Source of the DNA: Streptomyces sp. NBC_00620
Lineage (GTDB): Bacteria > Actinomycetota > Actinomycetes > Streptomycetales > Streptomycetaceae
Direction of reading: 5' to 3'
DNA: 64,000 bases
Assembly (NCBI RefSeq): GCF_026341825.1
Contig: NZ_JAPENY010000001.1
Coordinates: forward strand, 2,790,001 to 2,854,000
Shown: piece after piece, positions 34,804 to 42,095 of the stretch
How positions within the stretch are numbered: position 1 is the stretch's first letter
Layout: every line of letters starts with the position of its first letter
Notes under the pieces: model-generated
Seen by the model: only the letters and a program-made list of their open reading frames with translations
Databases searched by the model: none
What the model was told of the DNA's origin: nothing
Program-made: the position numbers and the translations under genes

Positions 34804-36114
34804 ATGACCACGACGGGGGAAGAGCACACCGCGGCCGGTACCGGGCCGTGGTGGTGGGTCAGGTGGCGCAGTGCCGTGCTTGATGCGGGGCTCGCCGGGG
34901 TGTCGGCCGCCGAGTGCGGCATCGAGGGGGTTGGGTTCGCACACGACGCGGGGCTGCCGGTTCCGGTCGGGGTGGGGTTCGGGGTACTCGCCGGGCTGAC
35001 GCTGTTGCTGCGGCGGAAGTGGCCGATCGCCGTCGTCCTGGTGTCGATCGCCATCACGCCCGCCCAGATGGGCTTCGTGATGGGGCTCGTCGGGCTGTAC
35101 ACGCTGGCCGCGTCCGAGCTGCCGCGGCGGATCATCGGGGCGCTGGCGGCGATGTCCTTCGCCGGGACGCTCATCGTGACGTTCGTGCGGGCGCACCAGG
35201 GTGTGGTGCGTGGGGATGTGACGATGGGGGACTGGTTCGTCCCCTTCATCTCGCTCACCACCGCCCTGGGGATGACCGCCCCGCCCGTACTGCTCGGGCT
35301 GTACGTCGGCGCGCGGCGGCGGCTGATGGAGAGCCTGCGGGAGCGGGCGGACTCGCTGGAACGTGAGCTGCAGTTGCTTGCCGAGCGGGCGGAGGAGCGG
35401 GCGCAGTGGGCGCGTAACGAGGAGCGGACGCGGATCGCTCGTGAGATGCACGACGTGGTCGCGCACCGGGTGAGTCTGATGGTCGTGCACGCCGCCGCGC
35501 TTCAGGCCGTCGCGCGGAAGGATCCCGAGAAGGCCGTGCGGAACGCGGCGCTTGTGGGGGACATGGGGCGTCAGGCGCTGACCGAGCTGCGCGAGATGCT
35601 GGGGGTGCTGCGTACGGGGGAGGGGCTGGACTCGCGGGTCCAGCCGATGCCGCTTGCCGCGGTGGCCGTGGCGGCTGCCGCTGCGGCGTCGCGGGTTGCC
35701 GAGGATTCCGTGGACGGGCCGTCGCTTGCGGAGCTCGATGAGCTCATCGGGCAGTCGGCGGCTGCGGGGATGGTGGTCGATCTGTCGGTCGAGGGTGACT
35801 CGCCGGGGTATCTCGCCGAGGTCGAGCAGACCGCGTACCGGGTTGTCCAGGAGGCGCTTACCAACGTTCACAAGCATGCGGCGGGGGCGAAGACGCATGT
35901 GCGGTTGGCGCACCGGGTCGCTGAGATCGCGATGCAGGTGGAGAACGAGTGTCCGCCGGAGCCGGGGGCGGCTTCTTCTGTGCATCTGCCCAGTGGGGGG
36001 AACGGGTTGCTGGGGATGAAGGAGCGGGTCAGTGCGTTGGGGGGAGTTTTTGTTTCGGGGCCTACGGATGCGGGTGGGTTTCGGGTTTCGGCGGTGATTC
36101 CGGCGGGTCGGTGA
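34804..36114 (+). CDS. Orphan NarL/DesK-type sensor histidine kinase
   Basis: 436 residues. The N-terminal half has five to six membrane segments. A coiled coil (ESLRERADSLERELQLLAER, about 178-205) leads to the HisKA_3 box ERTRIAREMHDVVAHRVSLM with phosphoacceptor His216. The HATPase domain has EALTNVHKHA as the N box and GNGLLGMKERV as the G2 box. The G1 region is weak (NECPPEPG where DxGxG is usual). No response regulator is adjacent, so it is an orphan here. Its stop is followed at once by a repeat island. Confidence 0.88.
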   Translation: MTTTGEEHTAAGTGPWWWVRWRSAVLDAGLAGVSAAECGIEGVGFAHDAGLPVPVGVGFGVLAGLTLLLRRKWPIAVVLVSIAITPAQMGFVMGLVGLYTLAASELPRRIIGALAAMSFAGTLIVTFVRAHQGVVRGDVTMGDWFVPFISLTTALGMTAPPVLLGLYVGARRRLMESLRERADSLERELQLLAERAEERAQWARNEERTRIAREMHDVVAHRVSLMVVHAAALQAVARKDPEKAVRNAALVGDMGRQALTELREMLGVLRTGEGLDSRVQPMPLAAVAVAAAAAASRVAEDSVDGPSLAELDELIGQSAAAGMVVDLSVEGDSPGYLAEVEQTAYRVVQEALTNVHKHAAGAKTHVRLAHRVAEIAMQVENECPPEPGAASSVHLPSGGNGLLGMKERVSALGGVFVSGPTDAGGFRVSAVIPAGR

Positions 36115-36130
36115 CGGCGGTGGGTGGGTC

Positions 36131-36247
36131 GGGGCCGGGGGCCGGTACATCCGCCCGTCGCCGACGGATCAGACCTTGGCCGAGCAGGGAAGCGTCCGGT
36201 GACGCGAACGTACGCGACGGGCATTTGATGTACCGGCCCCCGGCCCC
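36131..36247. repeat. Long inverted repeat with 21-bp perfect arms
   Basis: 36131-36151 (GGGGCCGGGGGCCGGTACATC in 21 bases, first 20 GGGGCCGGGGGCCGGTACAT) is the exact complement of 36227-36247. An inner pair, GCCCGTCGC (36153-36161) and GCGACGGGC (36214-36222), extends the stem. It could form a 117-base cruciform or RNA hairpin just after the kinase gene. Confidence 0.85.
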
Positions 36248-36307
36248 TCCCGTGCGTATGTGGCTGCGGGCGCGTTCTCGGCCCGGGGGGGGGCGACCCT
36301 CCCGCAG

Positions 36308-36686
36308 CACCGTCCCGATCCCGCGCGCACGTTCGGCCCACCCGTGGGGGGCCGCATCCTTCAGCGCGCCCGCAGATCTTTCAGCCCCTTCGCCGTTTGA
36401 GGAGGGCGGCACCATCCCGATCCCCCACCCACCCGTGGGGTGCCGTGCCCTTCAGCGTGCCCGTAGATCTTTCAGCCTCTGCGCCGTTTGAGGAGGGCGG
36501 CACCATCCCGATCCCCCACCCACCCGTGGGGTGCCGTGCCCTTCAGCGTGCCCGTAGATCTTTCAGCCTCTCCGCCGTTTGTGGAGGGCGCCACCGTCCC
36601 CAACCCCCACCCACCCGTGGGGGCTGTGCTCTTCAGTCCCGGGCCGGGGGAGATCTTTCAGCCTGTCCGGCGTTTGAGGACGAGCG
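36308..36686 (+). repeat. Tandem array, about four units of ~91 bp
   Basis: AGATCTTTCAGCC recurs at 36374, 36465, 36556 and 36651 (spacing 91, 91, 95). Units starting at 36410 and 36501 differ at only a few bases; the unit at 36308 carries about 11 extra bases. Each unit holds CACCCGTGGGG, CTTCAGCG, AGATCTTTCAGCC and GCCGTTTGAGGAGGGCG. The last unit merges into the 36665 core element. Confidence 0.85.
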
Positions 36687-36795
36687 CGTTCAGCGCGATA
36701 CGGGGGTCTGGGGGCGGAGTCCCCAGGAGCAAGGGATGGGTAGGGGCGGAGGGGGCGAAGAAGCGCCTTTGTCGGGCCCCGGTGCCGGGGGTGGG

Positions 36796-37290
36796 CTAGC
36801 CGGCGGTCAGGCGGGCTGGGGTGGTGCCTGACAGGAGTGTGGTGAGGGCGGTGTCGATGTCGGGGCCGAGGAACCAGTCGCCGGTGTGATCCAGGGCGTA
36901 CACGCGGCCTTCCGCGTCGATGGCCAGGAGGGCTCGGCTGTCGGACTCCTCGCCGAGGGGGCAGACCTCGGTGTCGAGGGCGCGGCCGAGGTCGCCGAGG
37001 GTGCGGGCCAGGTGGAGGCCGTGCAGGGGGTCGAAGTGGAGTGCGGCGGGGGCGATCTGGCGGCCGGGTCCTGGTGAGGTGACGTGGAGGCCGCCGAACT
37101 CCGCCCATGCCTCCACCGCCGCGGGGAACACGGCGTGCTGGTGACCGGCAGGCGACTCGTGCCCGCGCAGGGCGTCGGCCCAGTACTCGGCCTGCTTTAT
37201 GTCCCAGCGCCCGGGCTGCCACCCGGCAGAGCGCAGCGCGGCGTCCACGGGGACGGAGAAGCGTGTGGTGGAGGTGCGGTCGGCGTGCAT
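36796..37290 (-). CDS. SUKH-3 domain immunity-type protein
   Basis: 164 residues. The sequence matches the SUKH-3 pattern: FSVPVDAALRSAGWQPGR at the start, AEAWAEFGGLHVTSPGPGR-like middle (VEAWAEFGGLHVTSPGPG), FDPLHGLHLARTLGDLGRAL, and EGRVYALDHTGDWFLG near the end. SUKH proteins neutralise nuclease and deaminase toxins in polymorphic toxin systems. It is followed on the same strand upstream by a YwqJ-like deaminase gene (94-bp gap), the association known for SUKH-3. Cytoplasmic, no signal peptide. Confidence 0.85.
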   Translation of the reverse strand: MHADRTSTTRFSVPVDAALRSAGWQPGRWDIKQAEYWADALRGHESPAGHQHAVFPAAVEAWAEFGGLHVTSPGPGRQIAPAALHFDPLHGLHLARTLGDLGRALDTEVCPLGEESDSRALLAIDAEGRVYALDHTGDWFLGPDIDTALTTLLSGTTPARLTAG

Positions 37291-37384
37291 CTGCCCTTCG
37301 TTCGTCGAGTGTCAGGGAGGCGGGGGCGGCCGTCGGGGAGCGGGCGCCTTCGCTGTCGTACGTGAGCGGTGGAGTGGTTGTGGT

Positions 37385-37888
37385 TCAGGCGTCCGGCGCT
37401 GTCGGGTCGACTACGCGTACGCCGAAGTGGTCGCTGAGTGCCGTGCAGGAGCGGCAGGGCGCGGCGAAGCTGCCGTGCAGCGGGTCGCCGTCCTCGCGGA
37501 TGCGGCGGGCGGTGAGCTTGGCCTGCTTGAGCGCTTTGCGGGCCTCGCCGTTCGTCATCGGCTTGCGTCCGGCGCGCTTGCTGCGGGTGGCGTCGGCGGA
37601 GGCGATGTGGCGGGAGATCAGGATCGCCTCGGCGCAGCGGCCGGTGAAGCGGTCGCGTTGTGCGCTGGTGAGGGTGTCGAGGAAGTCCTGCACCAGCGGG
37701 TGGAGGGTGGGCGGCTGGTCGCCGCGAGCCGCTGTGCCGGTGAGGGTCTCGCCGCGTACCGAGAGGGCGGCGGCCACGGTGGGGAGTATGCCGTCGCGGC
37801 GGTGCAAGAGGGTAGGGGCGTGCGGTGTCTCGGCGCTGCTCCAGCCGACCCGTGGGTCCCCGGACGTGCCCATATGCGTCGCGCTCAT
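37385..37888 (-). CDS. YwqJ-like deaminase
   Basis: 167 residues from ATG 37888; GGGAGGG lies about nine bases upstream. The deaminase zinc signature is visible as C85-A-E87 (GRCAEAILISRH) and P-C145-R-S-C148 (AAPCRSCTALSDHFGV), with Cys in place of His at the first ligand, as in tetrameric cytidine deaminases. The segment between is Lys/Arg-rich (KALKQAKLTARRIRED). YwqJ-type domains are usually C-terminal toxin tips; here the domain stands alone with no export region. It is upstream of the SUKH-3 gene on the same strand, likely as an effector/immunity pair, and divergent from the nuclease-SUKH gene. Confidence 0.8.
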   Translation of the reverse strand: MSATHMGTSGDPRVGWSSAETPHAPTLLHRRDGILPTVAAALSVRGETLTGTAARGDQPPTLHPLVQDFLDTLTSAQRDRFTGRCAEAILISRHIASADATRSKRAGRKPMTNGEARKALKQAKLTARRIREDGDPLHGSFAAPCRSCTALSDHFGVRVVDPTAPDA

Positions 37889-38116
37889 GATCGTTTTCCC
37901 TCCCGTGCATCCCCCGGTGCGGAGACAGACTGCCAAATGGCGTGGTCGGTGGGGAAGCTGGGGCTACGCGACACGCCCGGTCTTCGTCGCACCGTCACGG
38001 CGGGGTGACGGCAGGTCACGGAACCAGAGGCCCGGTGACCGGTGTCGTACAACCGCATAGGCTGTCGACATCCGCGATCCATACCGCTATTGACGACGCC
38101 GCAGGGGGCAACCGCC

Positions 38117-39175
38117 ATGACGACAGGTCGGCTCGGGCAGCAAGCCGCGCCGCCGAACGCGGCATACGCCGGGCAGGTCGTACATTTCCCGGACCCGGTC
38201 CGGGCGGCCCGCCACCCCAGAGGGGTGCGGATCGACGAGTACGGCTATCCCGATTTCTCGGCGTACGCGCGTGCCGCCGCGGAGATTGCCGAGCCCCCGG
38301 AGGGCTTCGGCGTGGACGAGTTGAGGCTCACGGACTATGTCTCCGCGAACGCCGCGCTCGCCGCCTCAGGACACGACCTGTGGGACACCATCCCCGCGGT
38401 GGCGACCCCGCACGGCTGGACCTGGCACCACGTGCCGGGCACCCGGCGGCTCGAACTCGTCCCCGTGGACGTGAAGGCGCTGCTGCGGCACCACGGTGGG
38501 CTCGCGACCGCGCTGGTGGATCAGGACAAGCGGGGTACGCGACCGTTGCAGGAGACGCGGCCCGTGCATTTCGGGCTGCAGAAGTCGTTGGTCGCGGTGA
38601 CCGAGCAGCAGGTGCAGGGAGTTGAGGAGGACCTCGGCTACCGGTTGCCCGGTGCGTATCGGTCCTTCCTGAAGGCGGCCGGGGGCTGCGCGCCGGTGGG
38701 CGCCGCGCTGGACGCCGAGTTGGGGCTGCTCGTCGACCAGCCCCTCTTCACCGTGCGCGACGAGGCTGCCCTCAACGACCTCGTCTACATCAACAAGTGC
38801 CTGCGCGACCATCTGACCAAGGACTACCTGTGCGTCGGCTTCGTGCAGGGCGGTCTGCTCGCCGTGAAGGTCAAGGGCGACGCGATCGGTTCGGTCTGGT
38901 TCTGCGCGTACGACGATGTCCGCGATCAGGATGCCTGGCCGCCGGCGGAGCGGGTGGCGCGATTGCTGCTGCCCTGCGGTGCGGACTTCGACCAGTTCCT
39001 GTCCCGGCTCGCGGGCAATCCGCCTGAGCTGGAGACGGTGGCGAACCTGATGGTGGACGGCGGCTTCGCGCGCGCTGTTCCCGTCTCCGCGGCGGCTTCG
39101 GCGTCCGCGGCCGGTTCGGGGTCTGCGGCCGGTTCGGGGTCTGCGGTGGCTTCTGCGTCTTCGGTGGGGGAGTGA
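38117..39175 (+). CDS. HNH/Endo VII-type nuclease (WHH/LHH-like) fused to SMI1/KNR4 (SUKH) domain
   Basis: 352 residues from ATG 38117 (GGGGG site upstream). Residues about 35-130 look like the HNH/Endo VII nucleases of toxins. GVRIDEYGYPDFSAYA is the typical lead-in. It is followed by W103-H-H105 (GWTWHHVPGTRR), L-V-P (114-116) and H125-H126-G-G. The usual second His after LVP is Lys120 (VDVKALL), so activity is uncertain. Residues about 160-300 are a SMI1/KNR4 domain (VTEQQVQGVEEDLGYRLPGA, then FLKAAGG and GDAIGSVWFCAYDD). The tail is an Ala/Ser/Gly low-complexity repeat. Toxin-like and immunity-like domains in one cytoplasmic chain is the notable feature. The next gene starts seven bases after its stop. 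Confidence 0.75.
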   Translation: MTTGRLGQQAAPPNAAYAGQVVHFPDPVRAARHPRGVRIDEYGYPDFSAYARAAAEIAEPPEGFGVDELRLTDYVSANAALAASGHDLWDTIPAVATPHGWTWHHVPGTRRLELVPVDVKALLRHHGGLATALVDQDKRGTRPLQETRPVHFGLQKSLVAVTEQQVQGVEEDLGYRLPGAYRSFLKAAGGCAPVGAALDAELGLLVDQPLFTVRDEAALNDLVYINKCLRDHLTKDYLCVGFVQGGLLAVKVKGDAIGSVWFCAYDDVRDQDAWPPAERVARLLLPCGADFDQFLSRLAGNPPELETVANLMVDGGFARAVPVSAAASASAAGSGSAAGSGSAVASASSVGE

Positions 39176-39182
39176 GCTTTCG

Positions 39183-42020
39183 ATGGTGACCTTCGCGCAG
39201 GCGCAGGAGCGTGCGGAAGAGTGGATCAACGGGGATGTGGTCTCGTATCAGCACCGTGAGGTGCGGGTACGGGAGTTCGAACTCGGGTTCGTGGTGTGGG
39301 CCGAGGACCGGGCCGACGGTCCGCGTTCCGACGGGGGCGCGCAGCGGCTGGTCATCGCCCGCGACAGCGGGGAGGCCACGTTGTGGCCCTCGCTGCCGGT
39401 GGGTGAGGTCATCCGCCGGTACGAGGAGCAGTACGGGGTGCCGGACGCTGCTCCGGAAACGGCGCCGGCTCCTCCCGCTCGCGTCGACCTGAACCAGACG
39501 TCCTTCTTGTTGAGTCCCCCTGAGTGGTTGCAGGAGGCCGCGGACAAGTTGGGGATTCCGGATCGGCGGGGTGGGAGTGGGAGTGGGGGTGGGGCCTCGG
39601 ACGGGGCGGGGGCTCGTGCCGCTGCGGGTTCGGGCGCGGCTGCCGGGGGTGGAGTGCCGAACGGGTCCTCTGGGGCTGGGGTGCACTCCGTGCCCTCTCC
39701 GGCCGATGCGCCACCGGTTGATGCGCCGCCTGCGCACTTCGTGCCGGGTGCGCCTTCGGCTCCCGGTGGGGGGACGGCGTGGCCCGCGGCCGGCGGCGCT
39801 CAGGACGCGGGGGCGCCGGGCATGCCCGCCGACGCGACCCCCTGGGCTGGGACCGACACCAACGCGGACTCCGGCGACGACCGTTCCGTACCTCTGCCGG
39901 CGACCGTGTTCGCGCCGCCGCTGACCGACGTCAACGACGCCGGTACCCCGCCCGGCCCGGCGCCGGATGCCAAGACCGCCCTGATGTCCGGGGGCAGCCA
40001 ACTTCCGCCCACGGCTCAGGCTCCGGCGGTCGGCGACCCCAACTCCCCGCGGCCGTCCGCCTTCTCGCAGGGGCCGAACGCGCCGCAGGGTCCGGGTACG
40101 CCGCCCAGTGCGCCGCCCAGCGCTCCGCCCTCGTACGGCTATCCGCAGGGTCCCGGCGGTCCGCAGGGCACGCCCCCTCCGGGCGCACCTTCGTACGGCT
40201 ATCCGCAGGCGCCGGGCGGAGTACCGGGGACGCCGCCTCCCGGCGTTCCGCAGAGCGCGCCTCCTCCGGGTGCGCCTTCGTACGGGTTCCCGCAGGGGCC
40301 GGGTGGTGTGCCCGGGACTCCGCCGCCCGGCGTGCCGCCGGTTCCGGGCGCTCCTGGTGCGACGCCGCCCGCCGCGCCCTCGCGCCCCAGCGCCGGTGAC
40401 ATCGCCGACGCCGCGACCAGCAAGGCGCAGCCTCCGAGGGGCGCGCGGAGTGGGGCGAGCGCCCCGCCTCCGCCGAGTGCGCCGGGAGTGCCGGGCGCGC
40501 GGCCCGGGAGTGCGCCTCCGCAGTCGGGGCCCGGTGCTCCGGGTACGCCCGCGGGTGGGTACGTGCCGACGCAGCTTGTCTCGCAGCTCGGGCCGGACGG
40601 GCCGGGCGGGCCTGAGGGGTCTGCAGGGACGCGTGCGCCTGGCGCGCCCGCGGCACCTGGCGCTCCGGGGCAGCCCGGCGTGCCCGGGGCGCCCGGTGGT
40701 CCGAACACTCCGGGCGGTGTTCATCACGCCGCGACGATGTTGTCGGGGCCGGCTGTCGGGGGTCCCGGCGCGCCGCAGCCGCCGGGTGCGCCGGGCGCCC
40801 CTGGTGTGCCCGGGGCGCCGAACCCCGCTGGTGGTACGCCCCCCGGCGCTGTTCACCACGCCGCGACCATGCTCTCGGGCCCGCCCGTCGGGGGCCCTGG
40901 CGCACCGCCGCTTCCGCACGCCCCTGGAATGCCTCCGGGTGCGCCCCAGCCTCTGCCCGGACAGCCGTTGGGCGGTCAGCCCATGCCGGGTCAGCCCGGG
41001 GCCCCTGGTCAGCAGCCCCCGGCGTACGGCTATCCGCAGGCGGGGCAGCCGACCGTCGGGCCCGGGTATCAGGCCGTGCTGCGTTATCGGGCGCAGGATG
41101 GTTCCGAGCAGCAGTTGATCCGGCGTTCGGCGCCGGGGACGCCGCATCCGGAGTGGCAGATGCTGCATGAGCTGCGGGCGATGAATGTGCCGCCGCAGCA
41201 GGTGCTGGAGTTGCACACGGAGTTGGAGTCCTGTGAGCTGCCGGGCGCGTACTGCGCGCGGATGATCAGGGAGACCTGGCCGCAGGCGAGGATCACGAGC
41301 ATCGCGCCGTACGGCACGGATCACGCGAGCAGGCAGCAGGGAATGGGGCAACTGCTCGCGCACCAGGGGGAGTTGCACCAGGTGGCGGACGGGCCGGCGC
41401 GGCCCGCGCCGGTGCGGGCGCCGATTCCGCCGGTGCAGCCCGCGCCGCCGATTCCGCCGGAGGCGATCGGGCAGGAGCTGGCGGCGGCGTTCGGGCCGGG
41501 GGTGTTCCGGTTCGACCAGGTGGCCGTGTCGCGGCAGGGTGTGCCGAACATCGTGGCGCACACGCTGGTGGTGGCCGGGCTGCCGGTCGACATGGGGCCG
41601 TTCTTCTGGGCGCAGGCCCAGCCGGGCCGGCCGGTGCCCACGCTGGCGGAGCTGGCGGCGGAGCGCGGGGTGCAGCCGGCCTCGGACGCGGGCTCGTACC
41701 TCGTGATGGGCAGTGACTTCGGCAAGGCGATCTGTGTCCAGTACGGCACGGCGAACATCGTGGCCGTGCCGGTGGAGGCAGGTCCGGGCGGTGCCCCGGT
41801 GGCGCCGCAGTTCGTGAACACGGGGCTGCCCGAGTTCGCGCGCTGCCTGGCCCTCCTCGGCCGGATGTGGCGGCTGCGCTTCGGGCTGAACCAGGAGCAG
41901 GCGGGCCGCTGGACCGTCGACTTCCAGGCCCAGCTCGCCTCCCTCGACCCGGCGGCCCTCGGGTCGCCGGAGAGCTGGTGGTCGGTCCTGCTCGAACAGA
42001 TGTGGGACGGCCTGCTGTAG
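39183..42020 (+). CDS. Imm35-like / disordered linker / deaminase / SUKH-4 fusion protein
   Basis: 945 residues. Residues 1-85 (FAQAQERAEEWIN ... VRVREFELGFVVWAE) resemble the small Imm35/YrhB-type immunity domain. Residues about 90-620 are a Pro/Gly/Ala disordered region with SYGYPQ and VHHAATMLSGP repeats. Residues about 627-700 carry a deaminase zinc pattern, H655-P-E657, then 26 residues, then C684 and C691 (HTELESCELPGAYCARMI), like XOO_2897-type nucleic-acid deaminases. Residues about 760-945 are SUKH-4 (FGPGVFRFDQVAVS, GSYLVMGSDFGKAICVQYG, PEFARCLALLGRMWRL). There is no signal peptide. It is probably co-transcribed with the nuclease-SUKH gene. The deaminase call rests on motif spacing only. 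Confidence 0.72.
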   Translation: MVTFAQAQERAEEWINGDVVSYQHREVRVREFELGFVVWAEDRADGPRSDGGAQRLVIARDSGEATLWPSLPVGEVIRRYEEQYGVPDAAPETAPAPPARVDLNQTSFLLSPPEWLQEAADKLGIPDRRGGSGSGGGASDGAGARAAAGSGAAAGGGVPNGSSGAGVHSVPSPADAPPVDAPPAHFVPGAPSAPGGGTAWPAAGGAQDAGAPGMPADATPWAGTDTNADSGDDRSVPLPATVFAPPLTDVNDAGTPPGPAPDAKTALMSGGSQLPPTAQAPAVGDPNSPRPSAFSQGPNAPQGPGTPPSAPPSAPPSYGYPQGPGGPQGTPPPGAPSYGYPQAPGGVPGTPPPGVPQSAPPPGAPSYGFPQGPGGVPGTPPPGVPPVPGAPGATPPAAPSRPSAGDIADAATSKAQPPRGARSGASAPPPPSAPGVPGARPGSAPPQSGPGAPGTPAGGYVPTQLVSQLGPDGPGGPEGSAGTRAPGAPAAPGAPGQPGVPGAPGGPNTPGGVHHAATMLSGPAVGGPGAPQPPGAPGAPGVPGAPNPAGGTPPGAVHHAATMLSGPPVGGPGAPPLPHAPGMPPGAPQPLPGQPLGGQPMPGQPGAPGQQPPAYGYPQAGQPTVGPGYQAVLRYRAQDGSEQQLIRRSAPGTPHPEWQMLHELRAMNVPPQQVLELHTELESCELPGAYCARMIRETWPQARITSIAPYGTDHASRQQGMGQLLAHQGELHQVADGPARPAPVRAPIPPVQPAPPIPPEAIGQELAAAFGPGVFRFDQVAVSRQGVPNIVAHTLVVAGLPVDMGPFFWAQAQPGRPVPTLAELAAERGVQPASDAGSYLVMGSDFGKAICVQYGTANIVAVPVEAGPGGAPVAPQFVNTGLPEFARCLALLGRMWRLRFGLNQEQAGRWTVDFQAQLASLDPAALGSPESWWSVLLEQMWDGLL

Positions 42021-42048
42021 GGCGGCCGGAGCCGGCGTACGTACGAAC

Positions 42049-42083
42049 GAGGCGCTCGACCTGCGGGAAAGGTCGGGCGCCTC
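42049..42083 (+). terminator. Terminator after the SUKH-4 fusion gene
   Basis: GAGGCGCTCGACCT (42049-42062) and AGGTCGGGCGCCTC (42070-42083) pair with one mismatch, thirteen bases before the LCP start. Confidence 0.7.
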
Positions 42084-42095
42084 GATCATGCGGTC

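Larger units (their letters stand above)
36118..36770. repeat. Repeat island, copy C of the dispersed family (680-bp gene-free stretch)
   Basis: This non-coding stretch contains three layers. First is a long inverted repeat (36131-36247). Second is a tandem array with units of about 91 bp (36308-36686). Third is a 3' element with the core GTCCGGCGTTTGAGGACGAG (36665-36684), GGGGGTCTGGGGGCGGAG and TAGGGGCGGAGGGGGCGAAG as in copies A and B. The first 19 bases (CGGTGGGTGGGTCGGGGCC, 36118-36136) recur exactly at 53823-53841, the start of island D. Open frames here have repeat-encoded, low-complexity products and I call none of them genes. Confidence 0.85.

Noticed and set aside
36308..36686. CRISPR-like repeat array
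   Set aside because: Units of 91 bp are contiguous with no unique spacers and no cas genes.
35949..36831. Plus-strand open frames across the repeat island after the kinase
   Set aside because: Product is encoded by tandem repeats (repeated IPIPHPPVG), no ribosome site, no family.
36796..42020. Classical contact-dependent or T7SS polymorphic toxin locus
   Set aside because: No RHS repeats, WXG100 or LXG N-terminus, signal peptide or secretion ATPase is encoded here.
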